Below are positions 49,926 to 63,200 of a stretch of 64,000 nucleotides of DNA, one piece after another (position 1 is the first letter of the stretch; every line of letters begins with the position of its first letter). Made by a program: the position numbers and the translations under genes. The notes beneath the pieces were generated by a model. It did no database searches and had not been told where the DNA came from. It saw only the letters and a program-made list of their open reading frames with translations. The stretch comes from Mariannaea sp. PMI_226 (lineage: Eukaryota; Ascomycota; Sordariomycetes; Hypocreales; Nectriaceae), in the NCBI GenBank assembly GCA_024336345.1, contig JANFOG010000001.1, forward strand, positions 496,001 to 560,000. Reading direction: 5' to 3'.

Positions 49926-51877
49926 ATGGCAGGCCGACGATCTGGCCGAGCTGCTGCAAAGCGAGCTGCGGCTGCTTTAGGTGAGTTTTATCAGGACGAC
50001 TTCAACTTGAACCTCGAACTCGACTTGGACTTTCCCAATCTTCATCTCATCTACTTGCCTTTATCCACGTCTCTTCCACCCAGTCCTTTCCAAGGACTTG
50101 TCATTTATTTTTTGGCCTCCATTCTCTTCATTCTCCTCCTCCCAACCTCAAACCGCTCTTCCCTCCTCATCAAGTTTCCATTTCTCTAGATTCCCCATCG
50201 TCGCGTTCGAATACCGAAAAATCTGCCCCAATGGCGCCCGGCCGGAAGATTCGCTTGAGGCTGACGCGCAGTTCCAACCCCACAGAGAGTACGCCTAAGA
50301 CCTTCGCCGATCTCGATGATGAGCCGATGCCTGATGTTGATGATGATGCTACCGCCAATGAGAAGCAGGCCATTCCCGAGCCTGACGACGAAGACGACGA
50401 CGACCACCAACCCAAGGACGAATCAGGTGACGACGAGGACGAGGAAGCCGCAGAGAAGGAAGATGAGGAGTCTGTCAAGGAACCTACACCACCCCCGGTA
50501 CCTACCATTCGAAGAAAGCGATTGGGTCGCCCGCCTAAGAACCGACCCCCAGACTGGGACAACATGGTGACAGTGCCTGCGGACGAAACCCCGCGGCGCC
50601 GTGGTCGCGGCGGCTGGCGCGGTCGCGGAGGTCGCAAGGGAGGTCCTGCAGCTCCCAAGGCCGAGCAAGTCATTGACGCCGAGGGCACTGTCGCCGAGAT
50701 TGTCAACGATGAGTGCGTGCTTCCCGAGGATGCAGAGGGTGAGACGAAGGTGGACAAGTTGGGCAACCTTCAGGATGGTCGCGACTACCGATGTCGTACA
50801 TTCACAGTTTCTGGTCGCGGCGAGCGTCTCTACATGTTGTCTACGGAGCCTGCGCGATGCGTTGGTTTCAGGGACAGTTATCTGTTCTTCACGAAGCACA
50901 GAAAACTCTATAAAATCATTGTAGACGACGACGAAAAGCGAGACATGATTGAGCGCGAAATCATCCCACACTCGTACAAGGGCCGTTCGATAGGTATCGT
51001 TACCGCTCGCTCCGTGTTTCGCGAGTTCGGCGCCCGAATCATTGTGGGTGGAAAGCGCATCATTGACGACTATGCCGTAACCCAACTTCGGGCGGATGGC
51101 GCTGTAGAGGGCGAGCTCGCTGATCCTGATGACCGCATCGTTGTGGGCGAACCCTACAACAAGAACCAGTACGTTGCCTGGCACGGCGCCAGTGCTGTCT
51201 ATCACACAAATGTTCCCACGATACCAGTTCCAAACGGCAAAATCGAGTCCAAGAAGCGCAAGGTCAACGTTAACGACGTCAATTGGATGTTAGAACATGC
51301 TCGAGAAGCTAGGTAAGTGAGAACATGGTTTTGAGCTCAGCCTCAAGGTAGCTTATTTGCGAGTGTGCTAACCATATGGGATTTGATTTTTCTCGTTTAT
51401 AGCACCTTCAACGCTGGCATTAATGCTATACGGAAGTTGAACAATGTTGGCGTGTACGACATTCACACAAACGTCATGCAGTACCCGTCAATGATGCAGC
51501 CGACGCGAGGCCGTATCGAACAGGTTGCTCCTGAAGATGAGGCAGCAACCAAAGGCAGCGCAGTGTTCCCTCCTGTCCCGTCTAAGATGTCTCGCAACTT
51601 CTTCGTTGCTGACACGTACTACGAGTCGTCTCAAGCGGGCATAATCTCGGCGGCAGACAACGAGGCCGAGATTCCTGACTTTTTGGCTGCGTTCAACGGG
51701 CTGAGTGCTGTGTCCGATGACATCAAGGATCTACTACCGCCTAGTTGTCGCAAGGCCTTTGATCAAGCCTTAGACAAGGAGTCATCGTACCGATCACAAT
51801 GGGGCCTCGAGAGCGACAAGATGTCACGCAGACAGCCTGTCATTGACAAAGCCATTGTGCCATACAGCATGACATGA
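49926..51877 (+). CDS. rsc7: Chromatin-remodelling complex subunit Rsc7/Swp82 family (Npl6), 550 aa
   Basis: Three exons: 49926-49980, 50190-51312 and 51403-51877, with introns of 209 and 90 bp; phases close. The first exon encodes a basic Arg/Ala-rich start (AGRRSGRAAAKRAAAAL). Residues about 45-115 are strongly acidic and disordered. An AT-hook-like 'KRLGRPPKNRPP' lies at about 128-139, followed by an RGG-type stretch ('RRRGRGGWRGRGG'). The conserved RSC7/Swp82 core runs from about 190 ('LQDGRDYRCRTFTVSGRGER' ... 'YMLSTEPARCVGFRDSYLFF' ... 'YAVTQLRADGAVEGELADP') through 'GINAIRKLNNVGVYDIHTN' to about 465. In yeast this family provides Npl6 (RSC) and Swp82 (SWI/SNF); filamentous fungi usually have a single member, so which complex it serves is inferred. 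It acts in the nucleus on nucleosomes. Confidence 0.9.
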
Positions 51878-53870
51878 CAACAGAAATGTATTTTGGGGTT
51901 TCTTTTTTTTTGTTTCATCTCATTATGGTGCATATTGTGTTCTTTATTTTTCATTACTTATTTTTTCTTTTTTTTTCCTGGTCATCTTGGAGGGAGATAG
52001 ACAGGGATCGAAAGATGGTGGGTTTGATTGTATACTACTACGAACTACGACCACCACCAACCAACCAGGCACTCCAGCTGATCATCACCATCATGAGCAG
52101 CTACGTACCATGAATGTTGGTAATTTTTAATTGCTGTGGGCTGGGAAGAACAAGCGCGGAGCCTGGTTTCGGCCTGGGAGAAATGATATGGCGTTTGGAG
52201 TAGAGGATAATTTGGACGATGTTGCAGACAGACCAAGCAAAAAGAGGAGCCGCCGTCAAACTTCTCCGTATGAACTGGTAACCAACAAGAATAAGGGGAT
52301 TCCGAGCTGTACTGGTATGTGCTACGTAGGTAGATAACCGTACAAAAGTCCGTCAGAGACAGTTGAAAACCCTTTCCACTCTTGGGTGTGTGCAAGCAAT
52401 TTGAGGCCCCCACGAGAGTCGGGACCGCGTGAACAACTCAAAGAAAAGAGGGGGGGAATTGGCTATGTGCTTGGATCCGTTCCTCGGCGTGTTCGACACC
52501 CCAGCTCTTGACTTACCGTGCTCATCCCGAATCGATCATAGACGAGACGATTGTGGCCGGGTTTTCAGGAGTTACATGGTTGATTTTTTTTTTTTCTTTC
52601 TTTCTGTGGGTAGTCTGACGGAGGCGTTGATCTAGATCGCGTGTAACAGATTTTTACATCCAGAACATGTATAGCCTACTACTACCTATTTTACTCAATC
52701 CTCTAGTTAAAAAGAATCCCCGAAGCGCGAAGAAACGAACGGTGAAGTCCGATGGTTCCGAGGCGGGGGGTTCATGGAAGAGGGGCACTGAGCCACGTCT
52801 CGGGAACTAGAAAGGATTGAGACGAAAGGAGTAAAAAAAACGAAAAAAAAAAAAGCTTTCAACGAACTTTTTTTGGTGCCCGTTCATTTGTTTTCGCAAA
52901 ATGTCTTTAGTACCATGAAGAAACAAAGAACTTGTCTCCCGTACGGTACGTCAGTGAGGGTGCTGGTTAGTTACTGTGTACCTGAGTTGCCTCGGGTTGA
53001 GATATAATATGGAGATGGCTTCAACCATTGCTGTTAGTTCAGCGCCCCCGCCAAGTTAGTATCCGCCGCTCGATGCAGGTGTTGACGGTCTTCTTCCGTT
53101 CTAAATCTGTACAGAATAGTACGCCGTAGTGCCTTTCGCTTGTGAATAATGACATAGCATTTTCAATGTACAGTCCTGTACTCCGTTCGTCCATTGGACG
53201 TGCAGTAATTAGTACTTCTACGTGCTAACAAGTTCTGTTGAGAGAAGGGGGGCACGAGAGCATTCCAGCCACGGTCCCTCTTCTCCTACTTCTCTTTCCC
53301 TGCCTCTTTCTCCCCTCTCTCTCTCCGGCCCCTCTGCGGAGACTAGCACGTACATATTTAGTCCAATAAGTGTATTGACAAGAGGGCAGTGATGTGGGAA
53401 GCGTTGAATAGTCTTGCTGCACGTCACTGCCCGTTGATTGGAGAGGCCTGGCGGGGTTGGGCTACCCTCTTTTTTTTTTCATTCTTTTTTTTTCCTTTCT
53501 TTTTTTTTCTGGGTATGTGGAAATAGGGTCCTGAGCTAAGTGTAATGGTACCAAACAGAGGGGAGAGTAATGGGGGGCAAAGGAAGAGAAGAAAAGAAAG
53601 GGGACAAGGAAATGTTGGGAATAAAAATAAAATAAAAAACAAAAAAATAAGATACAAGTAACAAAAAAAGAAAGGAAAAAAATCTGCAACTCATTTTGAT
53701 GCGGGGAGGAAGCCAGAGCCTAGGCCTAAGTAAAGTTAACTGCTAAAAATAAATAATAAAAGAAAATATTAATTAGCTATTATGTACCTAATAAGGTAGG
53801 CAAGCACGTATAGAGGGCAGGTTAAGCAGGGTCGGAGTGAATAGAAAACTGATGATTGGTTTTTTCAGGT

Positions 53871-53900
53871 ACGACATTGTACGACATTGTGCGACACTGG
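53871..53900. repeat. Three tandem 10-bp units ACGACATTGT
   Basis: Two exact copies of ACGACATTGT are followed by a third with three changes (GCGACACTGG). It lies in non-coding DNA. Confidence 0.7.
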
Positions 53901-56900
53901 GCAAAGCAGCAGAAGGAATCAGGTAGGAAAGGAAAGGAGATGAAAGGAAAGAGGACAAACACTTGACGCCCAAATGCAGAAAATAAGACTGCAGACCGGG
54001 CCAACAAGGGGGAGACTTGAATCGGGCTCACTGCCAGGCGAGGTGTCTTGAAACTTTGAAAGCCAATATCGAAAGTGAACTGCCAAGTACAGCAGATAAT
54101 TGGTTGCCCTTTTGTTCCCTTCATTTATGCAATCCCAGTATGCAGTCACCAACGAACAACCAGTCCTTTGCGAGTTTTGGTATGATCTTCACTTCCACGC
54201 ACACACGTACTACAATGAGGTACCCTCATTGCCCTCAAAAAAAAAGAGGAAGAAGGAGCTTTCTCGGTGTACGTGGCCGCCACGCAGCATCCCCAGCAAG
54301 ATGGTTCCCAGCCCGTTCAACACTGACCTACAATTGGGAATTCAACTCGGCTCAACGCTCAGTTTTGTTTTTAAAATGCTTTGTTTTTTTAAAGGAATGA
54401 CCTTGTCAGATGCAGAGCTTCGGCCTTGATACCTTCGTATGCAGCTCTCAGGAGGCGTCTCTCGGCCTACATGTACGACAACATGGGTCCTGTATATGTG
54501 GTGGCATATAATAATCCCAAATCTGTTATATTTGGTGCACATATGCATATGTTCTACCCAAACCACATAGCTAGTTGTTGGTGAGCTACAAACTTCACTT
54601 TTTGTTTTTTTGTTTTGTTTTTTATTGAGAAGCTTCTCTTCACCTTTCTCTTTTTCTTTTTGGGAAGAAGGGGGGGGGGGGGCTGTTATTTCCCTGAACT
54701 ACTGTACTGCACTGCACTGCATGTTTGAGATTGGGCACAATACAACGAAACAACCCTGTGACCACATGGTAAGGGTGTCGACTGTAGAGACGTTCAATGG
54801 GAGGCAAGATCACCACCCGGCATATTACTCATTCAGACCCTGATCAGCACCTCATTCTTTTTTATTTCAATTTTTTTTTTCTTTCCTCTTCTTCGCCACC
54901 ATTAAATTGATGTGCAGCCTGTCGTCGCAAACGGTAGCTTACGTACCACACGGAGATGATCTTGGTATACTTTCGATCCGTATTCCGTAATGGTGACACT
55001 CTACCTCAAACCATGGACGCGAGTATATTCGGGTGAGTGGAGGAGGGTGCATACGCAAAGTTCAATGTACATAGTACGTACAGTCCACCGTGCTATGGTA
55101 GATGGTCAAGATGAAGAGGCGAGTTCCCAATGTCCTGGGGGGGGGAGAAGGACTGGGCACACAAATCGTAAGCATCGACCTCTCCTCCCCCCGGTCATCA
55201 GTCAAAGATCTAGACGCTGGCCCGACACACGGTTGCTCAGCGGAGCCGGGTCCGAAATCCCCTCCTGGGTTCGGCGCTGCTGCACTTCACGTATTCGGGA
55301 CACAGGGAGTGACAGAGTGAGAGATTGCTCATGCAGTTGTGGGCGGGTTCACAAGGTAGGGGGGGAGGATCCTGCATCATGACGCCCTGACGTCCTGACT
55401 TGTGTTGCTGGGGCTGGAGACGACAAGAGTCATAAAAAAACGCTCATTGAAATGGTAGGGGGGCGGGTGGTTCGGTCACTAAAAAAAACCCCAAGCCATT
55501 GCTGCTCATCCCAAGGTTGAGGCTGCGTGGTAATCGTGGTTATTGTGGCGAGGAATCACGTATCATTTGTTCCACGCGTCGACGTATAATATTCGTTGTC
55601 TGTGGTATGGTTGCTCCTTTGATGATCAGTTCTGTCACCGTGAGCAAGAAGTTCCAGCTGCTTTTGGCTGATGTAAGCTGCACATTGGGGTTGTGATGTC
55701 ATTGGCTTTCTTTTGGGAGGGTACGAGAACAACCACTCACTTCCCCATCCTCGGTGGTAGGCTTTAATTATTATTTACTTTTCTTTTGCCCTTGCTATGT
55801 AGATGTCTTTTTGGCCCTTCCCCCCTCCCCCCCCCCTCTTCCCCCCCTGCATTCGAATGTCGTCTCTTCATCCTGACGAGACAATAACAGGCTGGTGCAG
55901 TAGGCAGACATGCCAGACGTGCGGATGGGGGGTGGAGGGGGCCATGTCATGTAGGTAGGCAAGCAAGTAGGCAGACAGTCGGCAGCCAGTCAGCAAATCA
56001 GCCCAAGCCCGTGGCCATGAAGGGGCTCAATCCTATGATTTCTCCCTGCTCCTTGTCCACATGGACATGGTATGGGGGGAGGCAGAGAAAGAAGGGTGGT
56101 TTCAGAGAGTACTACGTAGTTCTGTCCCCTCACCCGGGTTGCAACAAGTCTCGACGTCCAGGGAATCAAGTCGGGATTCCCAGCAAAGGAGAGCCGTGCA
56201 GCTGCCAACAACCGGAGTGGCCATGGCCAACTCGGGGTTTTCGATCCTCACTCTGTGCACAGAGCCGGCTCTAGGGTAGCACTGACCAGGAGAGAGCTGG
56301 GGGTATGAATTGTCGTGTCCTCGCCTCCCAGTGATGTCAGTAAGACGTTGCCACCCATTGCTCAGAGCGCTAACACCAGCTCTTGGAATGGTACTATATA
56401 AGTCGGCCACAGTCATCAGTACATGACGCCCATTCTCATATCATGACTAAGGTTGTTAACTCTGTCATCGTCAAGTCGATGGAGCACTTGACACAACCCA
56501 TCATGACTGATCATGGCGAACCCGTCCGACTGTGGGAAAACAGCAAAATCTCGATCCTTCCACGTAACGTCAAACGCACGGAGAGTATTCTCCGTCCAAT
56601 GTGACCTCTTTGCTTAGGCTATCGTGTCTAATTCGTCCAGATGCCTTGCCACACCTGAGAAAATAAGAAAAGTAAGGGAGCATCGCTGCCTATCTGTGAG
56701 TCTTCTACTACTACTATGTATCAAGCCTCCCAACACTCACCGCCTCAAGTCAAAGAGTTCATGTGTACGTACCGTAAAGTAGAGACTTACTCGTGTCACC
56801 CCGAGGACACAGGCAAGCAGATCACGTAGTATACAGTACAGCACTGTTCAGTGTACGAGATACGACATGGTGGGAAGTAAGCTGAACCGTCTGTGATAAC

Positions 56901-57625
56901 ACCCAGGCACCTTTTTACGGTTGGATACGACCCTATGCAGGTCGTCATACGGTCAGGAACCCACGAGAAGCGAGTTTCAAGTGAGAAAAAGAAAGAACCA
57001 AAAAAAAAGAAGCAGCAATTTTGCGGGTGGTTTACTTGCACATTTCCTGCAGTGTAGGCTTGACCAAGCTGCAACGTCTTCAAACTTGATTCAGCTGCTT
57101 GGAACCAACAAAGTGACCATCGCAGCGGCGGTCTCAACATAGCACGCCAGCCACTTAAGCACCAGTAAACCCATATAGTTAGTTGCAAGTAGTCTGGAGG
57201 TTTTGTCGGCCTTCAAAACGCCCTGGCTAAAGTCTTGCCATGTCACGCGAGCAGAGGGAACACTACGGTGAGAGTCGGATCGACGCCTCTTGCCCTCACC
57301 AAGAAAATATTAGGGCACCCAAAACAATACCAATGATGGCCGTTGATCAATCTAGCCTGAGTCAATGAGATGACAATAATTTTTTTCTTAGCTTCTGGTG
57401 CTCCATCACTCCCGGATCTCCGCCAAAGCCGAGACTGCAAGTGAAGACCTGAACCTGTTTTATTTAGAGCAACTGTGGCGTTTGCCTAACCTATACCTCG
57501 CTTCTTTTTTTTTCTTGCCGGTGCCGTAGTGTTGATGGTACAATGAGAGATGTACATCAGGTGTTTAGGTGCCTTGACTGACAGTGGAAGACTTCTTTAG
57601 CTCCCGCCACATGTATGCACTGAAG

Positions 57626-57635
57626 TAGGTACCTA
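57626..57635. repeat. TAGGTACCTA palindrome
   Basis: An exact 10-bp palindrome in the gene-free tail, identical to the one in the erg26 divergent promoter at 18082. Confidence 0.6.
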
Positions 57636-58647
57636 GGCACAAGTACCCACGCTTGTGTGCGAAAACCAAAAACCACTTCAAAGGAGAATTGGCAAAAACC
57701 CAACCCACAACACAGAGGTGCATCAGCAAGCATGCTGGTTGCGGCCACGTGAATGAAACTTGGCTGATACGGTCTGAAGAGCCGTTGAGTTCGACACGGC
57801 ATGGCCTGGCCTACGAATAACATACTACCATAATACCTCCGTATGGCACTAAGCAGACGACAAAGCCCTGGTGCTGGCTGCACAAGACAGACATGCAGGC
57901 TGCTTCGCCGCGACCCGATTTCGACACAGCACCGAAATGACCCGCAACCCTGAGCCAAAACCGCAATGCTTCGCATCTTGGGGTCGCTGGATGAACCTGG
58001 GGCGTCTGTTTAAAGGAGTGGTCCGTTCAGGCTTAGGCTTGTCAATTCTATCGCGATAATTGGCCATTCAGGTACTGATGGGTCCCCCCCCCCCAAAGGC
58101 ACACAGACACATTGCACATTTTAGTAACTGTCACCTTCTGCACTGGAAGAACCCCCGACCAGAGGAACCCTTGCTTGATTGAGACCCGGCCTCAATCCTT
58201 TTGAATGGCGGCTCGCGATTTGGGGGCTGGGTAGCCAACCCGAAGCTCGAGTTCGTGCAGCTTGACACGGACCCCGTGGGCCTGGCTGGCAGTTCACGAT
58301 GAGTGTGCCCCATATGGAGTTGAATGCGAGCTATCCTCATCAATCCTTGATGCGTTCAACGCTGCAAATGTTGTCCGTCTAGTAACTAGTCAAGTTTACG
58401 ATGACCAAATCTCGGTAGGCGCCCATTGTAAATCCTCCCGGGGGTGTTGAGCTCTCGGTCAACTGCTCAGGAAAAGCCAACGAGATGGGAACAGAAGTGA
58501 AACAGCTCTTTGCTGCGAGTTATATAGGTGCTAACTATTTCCAACGGAGCATGTTACAGCGTAAGACTGTACGTACACTAGATGCTGGTATTGATCTTTG
58601 CTGCCACGGACATTGAGCTCGTGTGTATCGTCTCTCTCCTTTTTTGT

Positions 58648-58665
58648 GTTGTTGTTGTTGTTGTT
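58648..58665. repeat. (GTT)6 microsatellite
   Basis: Six uninterrupted GTT units followed by GTG and TTTTG-type sequence, in non-coding DNA. Confidence 0.8.
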
Positions 58666-60764
58666 GTGTTTTGTTTGTTTTGTCTCGTCTTGGGAAAGGC
58701 TTGTTTGCTTCCTGTCCACCCATGAACGCTGATGAAGCATTGTACGAGGTGTTTCATTTGCTGACATACCCCAAATTGATCAGTCAAAGGCGACGGCATC
58801 AATGTCACTTGATTAGCTTGTTTGACCAGCGACATGCAAATGTCTTTTGTGCACAGAATTCCATGTCAGCCGTTGAGACTAATTACCTCGGCGTCCTCCC
58901 CCCTTGAACACGTTTGATTCGACAAAGCAGGCCCGTCGCGGCATTTCTTCATCTCCGACATCTCTATTTCCAGGCTAGAGTTTTTTTATGAGATGAGTTC
59001 TCGACACCATCTTGCAGTGTGCATAAGCACGGTACTACTCTGCATAGTGCTTTCCATGCAAAACTTGAAGTGTAATTGTTTGTTTTTTCCAGTTCCCGAA
59101 TTTGGTTGGTAGTTTGCCGTCATATGTCATGTCCCAACCGCTGGGACTTCCTGGCGCTTCAAGTCGGGGATTGAAGATGCGAGGGTGTTACTAGGCCGGT
59201 TCTTGGCCTGCCTTAGGGTGTTCATAAGCTTGGTTGGGATGAAGCATATTCAATAACGGACGATGGCGCGTGTGGACAGCTTCCTTAACCCTACTCAGTG
59301 TCATACAGCCAATCTCATTTGCGAAAACTTGGTGTGGGGAGGAGAGGATGCGTTTAACCAAGCGCTGGTGTTTGACGAGAGCAGCGGTGAAAGGCCAGGG
59401 GACCAACCAGGGTAGGAAGAGCGGACTAAGGACTGCACTGTACCATGGTAGGTATGCAACCTGTATGATGATGGAGCAGCACAAGCTCTACTCCGTACGA
59501 CCATGCCTGGCTGGTGCAGAAGACAAGGCGGGAGCGGTGACCAGAGTGGGTTATGTCGCGTGAATGATAGGGGGGTTGGGGGTTCACTGATGCATATCTG
59601 ACCTGGGAATTTGGAGGCGCATCCAAGCCCAGCCAGTGACGCGCCGTGCTTGTGGACCTGAGGCATTTCCCTTCGTCGTCCCCATCAAATGGTTCCACAG
59701 GACATAGAGGGTTGAAGGTGATCTGAGCTAGTGGCACAGAGGGATTGGCAATTTGGTAAGGGAGGAAAATGATCGGTGCTACAGTACTACCTACCCTACT
59801 TCGCCTGTCACGCTCGTCTTTGATGCTCGTCAACATGGTGCTCGGCGGCCGGTATCATATTCTCTGGCTCTCGTTCGCCCTTGAGTCTGGCCTCGTTGTT
59901 TTCTAAATTGGAAGTGTGTAGTCATCATTCCTATTTACTGTGGTCTGTCTGCTCAGTCAAATACTAAGCTATGAATAGGCAATTTGGGCTTCACCCAGCC
60001 GACAGACAAGGTTCCGCAACATATTGCAGGTCAGCGTGTCACATCGTGCGAATGAGAAAGCAGGCTTTGGGTCTCGGCAAAGGGTGAGTGGCTGCTCCAG
60101 CCATTCCATCCATCGTGGCCACTTGCAAGGACCCTGACGTGCAGTGCAATGGACAACGTCCCAGCCGGCACGCTTTCATGATTGAGGAGTGCAGGGGCCT
60201 GCTGGGTTCGAAGAACCGCTCGTCTAAGACCTAACAGGAGAAATCGAGACCCCACAGTGGTGGGATGTTGGCTTGGGACTTGCTGGGACCATATCATCTT
60301 CTTCTCATCCTACATTGTTATTTCCGTCTAGCCCTTGGGTGAGGACTGATCGACGGCGTGTGGAATCCCTGCAGCAGGTTGCACTCTTTCGCTCTGACTG
60401 TTGAGTCCATGCGCAATTTGAGGTATGCACCTGACTAGGTGCCTACAGTAGTCCTTATACACAAACTGCAAAGAAATTTGGGCACAAGCAGCTTCATCCA
60501 AAGCGAAGCATTAAACAGTTTAGTGCACAAAGGAAGTACGTACCTTGCATACAAGGTAAGGTATGTGAGTGCCTGGGTAGGTGAGCCTTTTTTGTTGCCA
60601 TCCATTTGGGCTTGTAACCAGATGGGGCCTGCGGTTTCTGGAAGCACACCTCGAAGCCTGGAGAAGCCACCCCTTCTTCATTTTGCCCCAACGACGGACC
60701 AGCATGGGAAATACCAAGATGGGATGACCGCTTTGAACTTGGGGACAGAAAACAAGTGTACGAC

Positions 60765-60821
60765 GTAGGTACGTACTTAGTAGGTAATTTGGTGGTGAAT
60801 AATTACGCAGTACGTACCTAC
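60765..60821. repeat. 13-bp perfect inverted repeat with 31-nt loop
   Basis: The left arm GTAGGTACGTACT (60765-60777) is the exact reverse complement of the right arm AGTACGTACCTAC (60809-60821), separated by 31 nt. Each arm also contains the self-palindromic GTACGTAC. The sequence could form a hairpin or be bound by a dimeric factor; neither is shown. Confidence 0.7.
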
Positions 60822-62671
60822 TTTGGCACGACACTACACCGTGCACATTCTCGCACACACACACACTTGTTGATCGATATTGGTGTTGTTTTCCTTTGTT
60901 ATTGTTCTGTTCCTCGGAAACGCAGAAAGGCAGCGAGATTGTCCAGGGGCGCGGTTCATTTCCCATCGGGCTGCCGGGGACATTGTGCATAGCAAACCAA
61001 GACCGTCCTTCCTTGTCTTGTACTTTCGGTGCACGTAAGAAGGATAGAAGCCAGATTTGCTCAAGTGTTGAAGCCCAATGAGTGTCCTGCGACAATTGTG
61101 AGCATGATGATGTAGTGAGAGAGGTCGGGGACCCGGATTAGAGAGATGCATAACTCCCGGTGATGCAAAACACCTTTGAATATTATGTAACGAACTTTCT
61201 TACTGTGGAGGATGTGGCTGTCACCCGCGTTTGCTGTGACGAAAAAAACAAAAAAAAAAATACACAAGGACTAGCACTAAAGCCACCAGCGAAAAACACG
61301 CCGACTGGGTACTGCATCTGGCCTGGAACAAGTGACGCACTGCTGGTCCTTCGGGGAGGGGGTGATGGAGACCCCTGACCAACGAACATGCGCGACCCTC
61401 CGAAAAGAGCCCTCCCAAGAAGGCGTCTCTGAGAAGAATGCAGCTACCATCAATGACGGAACCCAAGGGAGGTACGGAGTACAAAGCGAAAGAACGCAAC
61501 ACCTCAGTGGCGTACGGCACTGATCACCAACGTCGACACAACTGTGTAGCCAACTTTTGTACCTGTCATGTGTACCTGGTTAGGTAACCACGTACACATT
61601 GCTTTTCTACTATGGCATGCACCTCAGGACCGATACTTGAGGCCAGATGATATTTTTTGATTGTGGATACAGTGAATGAAGCGCAGTGGGAATACTAGGC
61701 TCAAGAAGATAGCACTTGTATCGTGTTTGTCAAGGTGTCTCTCAAGAGGGAGAAATGAACTCCTGCGAACCGACACAAGGACCAATCTCAGTCTTACCTC
61801 CGTAGTCATTCCCTACCTTTTGAATTGAATACAACAAGAAAGTTGACTTGGACCAGGTGAGACTTTCATGTACTGAGATACGACCTAGACATGATGAGCA
61901 ACCTCTGAACGGAGGGTCATGGTGGACAATCCTTCTCTGCAATAGTATCCACCCCCAATGTTCTATGGCTGGGTTGCCTGCTCCGCCCTCATCCTCGCCC
62001 CCCGTTGAGGGTCCCAGCCAGACTGGCGTTGCACTCTTCAAAAAGGAACCTGGACAGACTGAAATTTGGACGGTCTTAGTGGTTTGATGGGTGGAAATAG
62101 TATCCACAGCCTCCCGGATTCGACGACCCTGGTGCCAGGGTCTGCCAAGGGTCCATCGGCAGGCATTGGCGTACGGAAATGGGTCCAACATGATGGAAGA
62201 AAAACCTACTACGGTGCGGTACAAGTCTACGTAGGGACTTCGTAACGCTACTTGCCTGTGTCGTGAGTGAGGGCAAAAAAAAAGAAAAAAACTTTACTGG
62301 AAGCTGACCCACAGACTGCCGAACTTTTAGTTGCTTTGATGGACAGGTGACTAAGGCCCTAGAATGAACATAGGCCAGCCAAAAACTTCCTCACCCTCCT
62401 TCCATTACTCTGTTGCTGCTCAAAGTGAAATTAGTTACTACTGGGCATCTGGGTATCATGGTCTCTCAGGGGTGAGCAATATCGCTACCGGGCTCAACAT
62501 GAATTTTAACCAGGATGTTCGTCTGCTTGGACACCTAGCTAAGAAAATCCATGGCTATCGTGGGAAGGCAATGCTGACGGCTTCAGAATACGAAGTACTG
62601 TACTGTGTACGTGAGCATTCATTTCAAACTGTACTTGCTGCCGTGCTGGTCAAGTCAGTCTGCCTACCTAT

Positions 62672-62689
62672 CAGGTACTATGGTACCTG
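62672..62689. repeat. Interrupted palindrome CAGGTAC-TATG-GTACCTG
   Basis: 7-bp perfect arms around a 4-nt spacer, flanked by CCTACCTA on the left and CCTACC on the right. It belongs to the same word family as the TAGGTACCTA palindromes. Confidence 0.6.
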
Positions 62690-63200
62690 CCTACCTTCGC
62701 CTTGAAGGGAACACAAGCAGTACCTTGCATTTTAGGAGGACTTTCAGGCTGCGCAGGTAGGTACGTAGTTCACAAAATGGAAGCAATCATGGGGCCACTC
62801 CAAACCAAACTTGATCGAGGGAAGGGCCCGATGGATGGGTGCGAAAGTGCATTCACGGTAAGACAATCGGTTCAACGCGGCAAAGAAATTCCAGCTGCGT
62901 ATCCGTACCTCATATGGAGTTCGGAGCACCGCCTGGAAGGCTACCTACCCAAGGTAAGTATAGGAGGGCCCGGGATGGTTTTCTTGCCCGCCTTGCCCAC
63001 CTCCAAAGTCAACGTGACTGGGCCTGAATTGGACTGGTGGAGTGGTTGGTTTTGGGACGGGGTGTGGATTTCGAGGTGGTGCAGTATTCCGTACATAGTA
63101 ATTAAATAGTGGACAGCGACAGGAACTTCTTCAGTGATGACGGACGGTACCTGTCGTAGCCCCCTACAATTAGTGTGTACAGTACACTCTTTGCACAATA

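Larger units (their letters stand above)
51878..63200. other. 11 kb gene-free region
   Basis: No reading frame on either strand has protein-like composition, a known motif, or a plausible exon chain that I could extend. There is no A/B-box pair of a tRNA. It contains scattered homopolymer tracts (for example G13 at 54670-54682 and C11 at 58084-58094), a triplicated 10-mer (53871-53900), a (GTT)6 repeat (58648-58665), palindromic AGGTACCTA words (57626, 62672) and a 13-bp inverted repeat (60765-60821). Base composition does not drop to the A/T-rich level expected of heavily RIP-mutated repeats. Confidence 0.5.

Noticed and set aside
50423..51205. 260-codon minus-strand frame
   Set aside because: Antisense shadow of rsc7 exon 2, whose splice junctions and core motif are clear.
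60205..60222. GGTTCGAAGAACC, resembling a tRNA B box
   Set aside because: It is itself a palindrome and no A box or acceptor-stem pairing exists at the right distance upstream.
62364..63109. Two adjacent plus-strand frames (113 and 135 codons) near the end
   Set aside because: They span AGGTACCTA-type repeats, show no protein-like motif, and no intron joins them convincingly.
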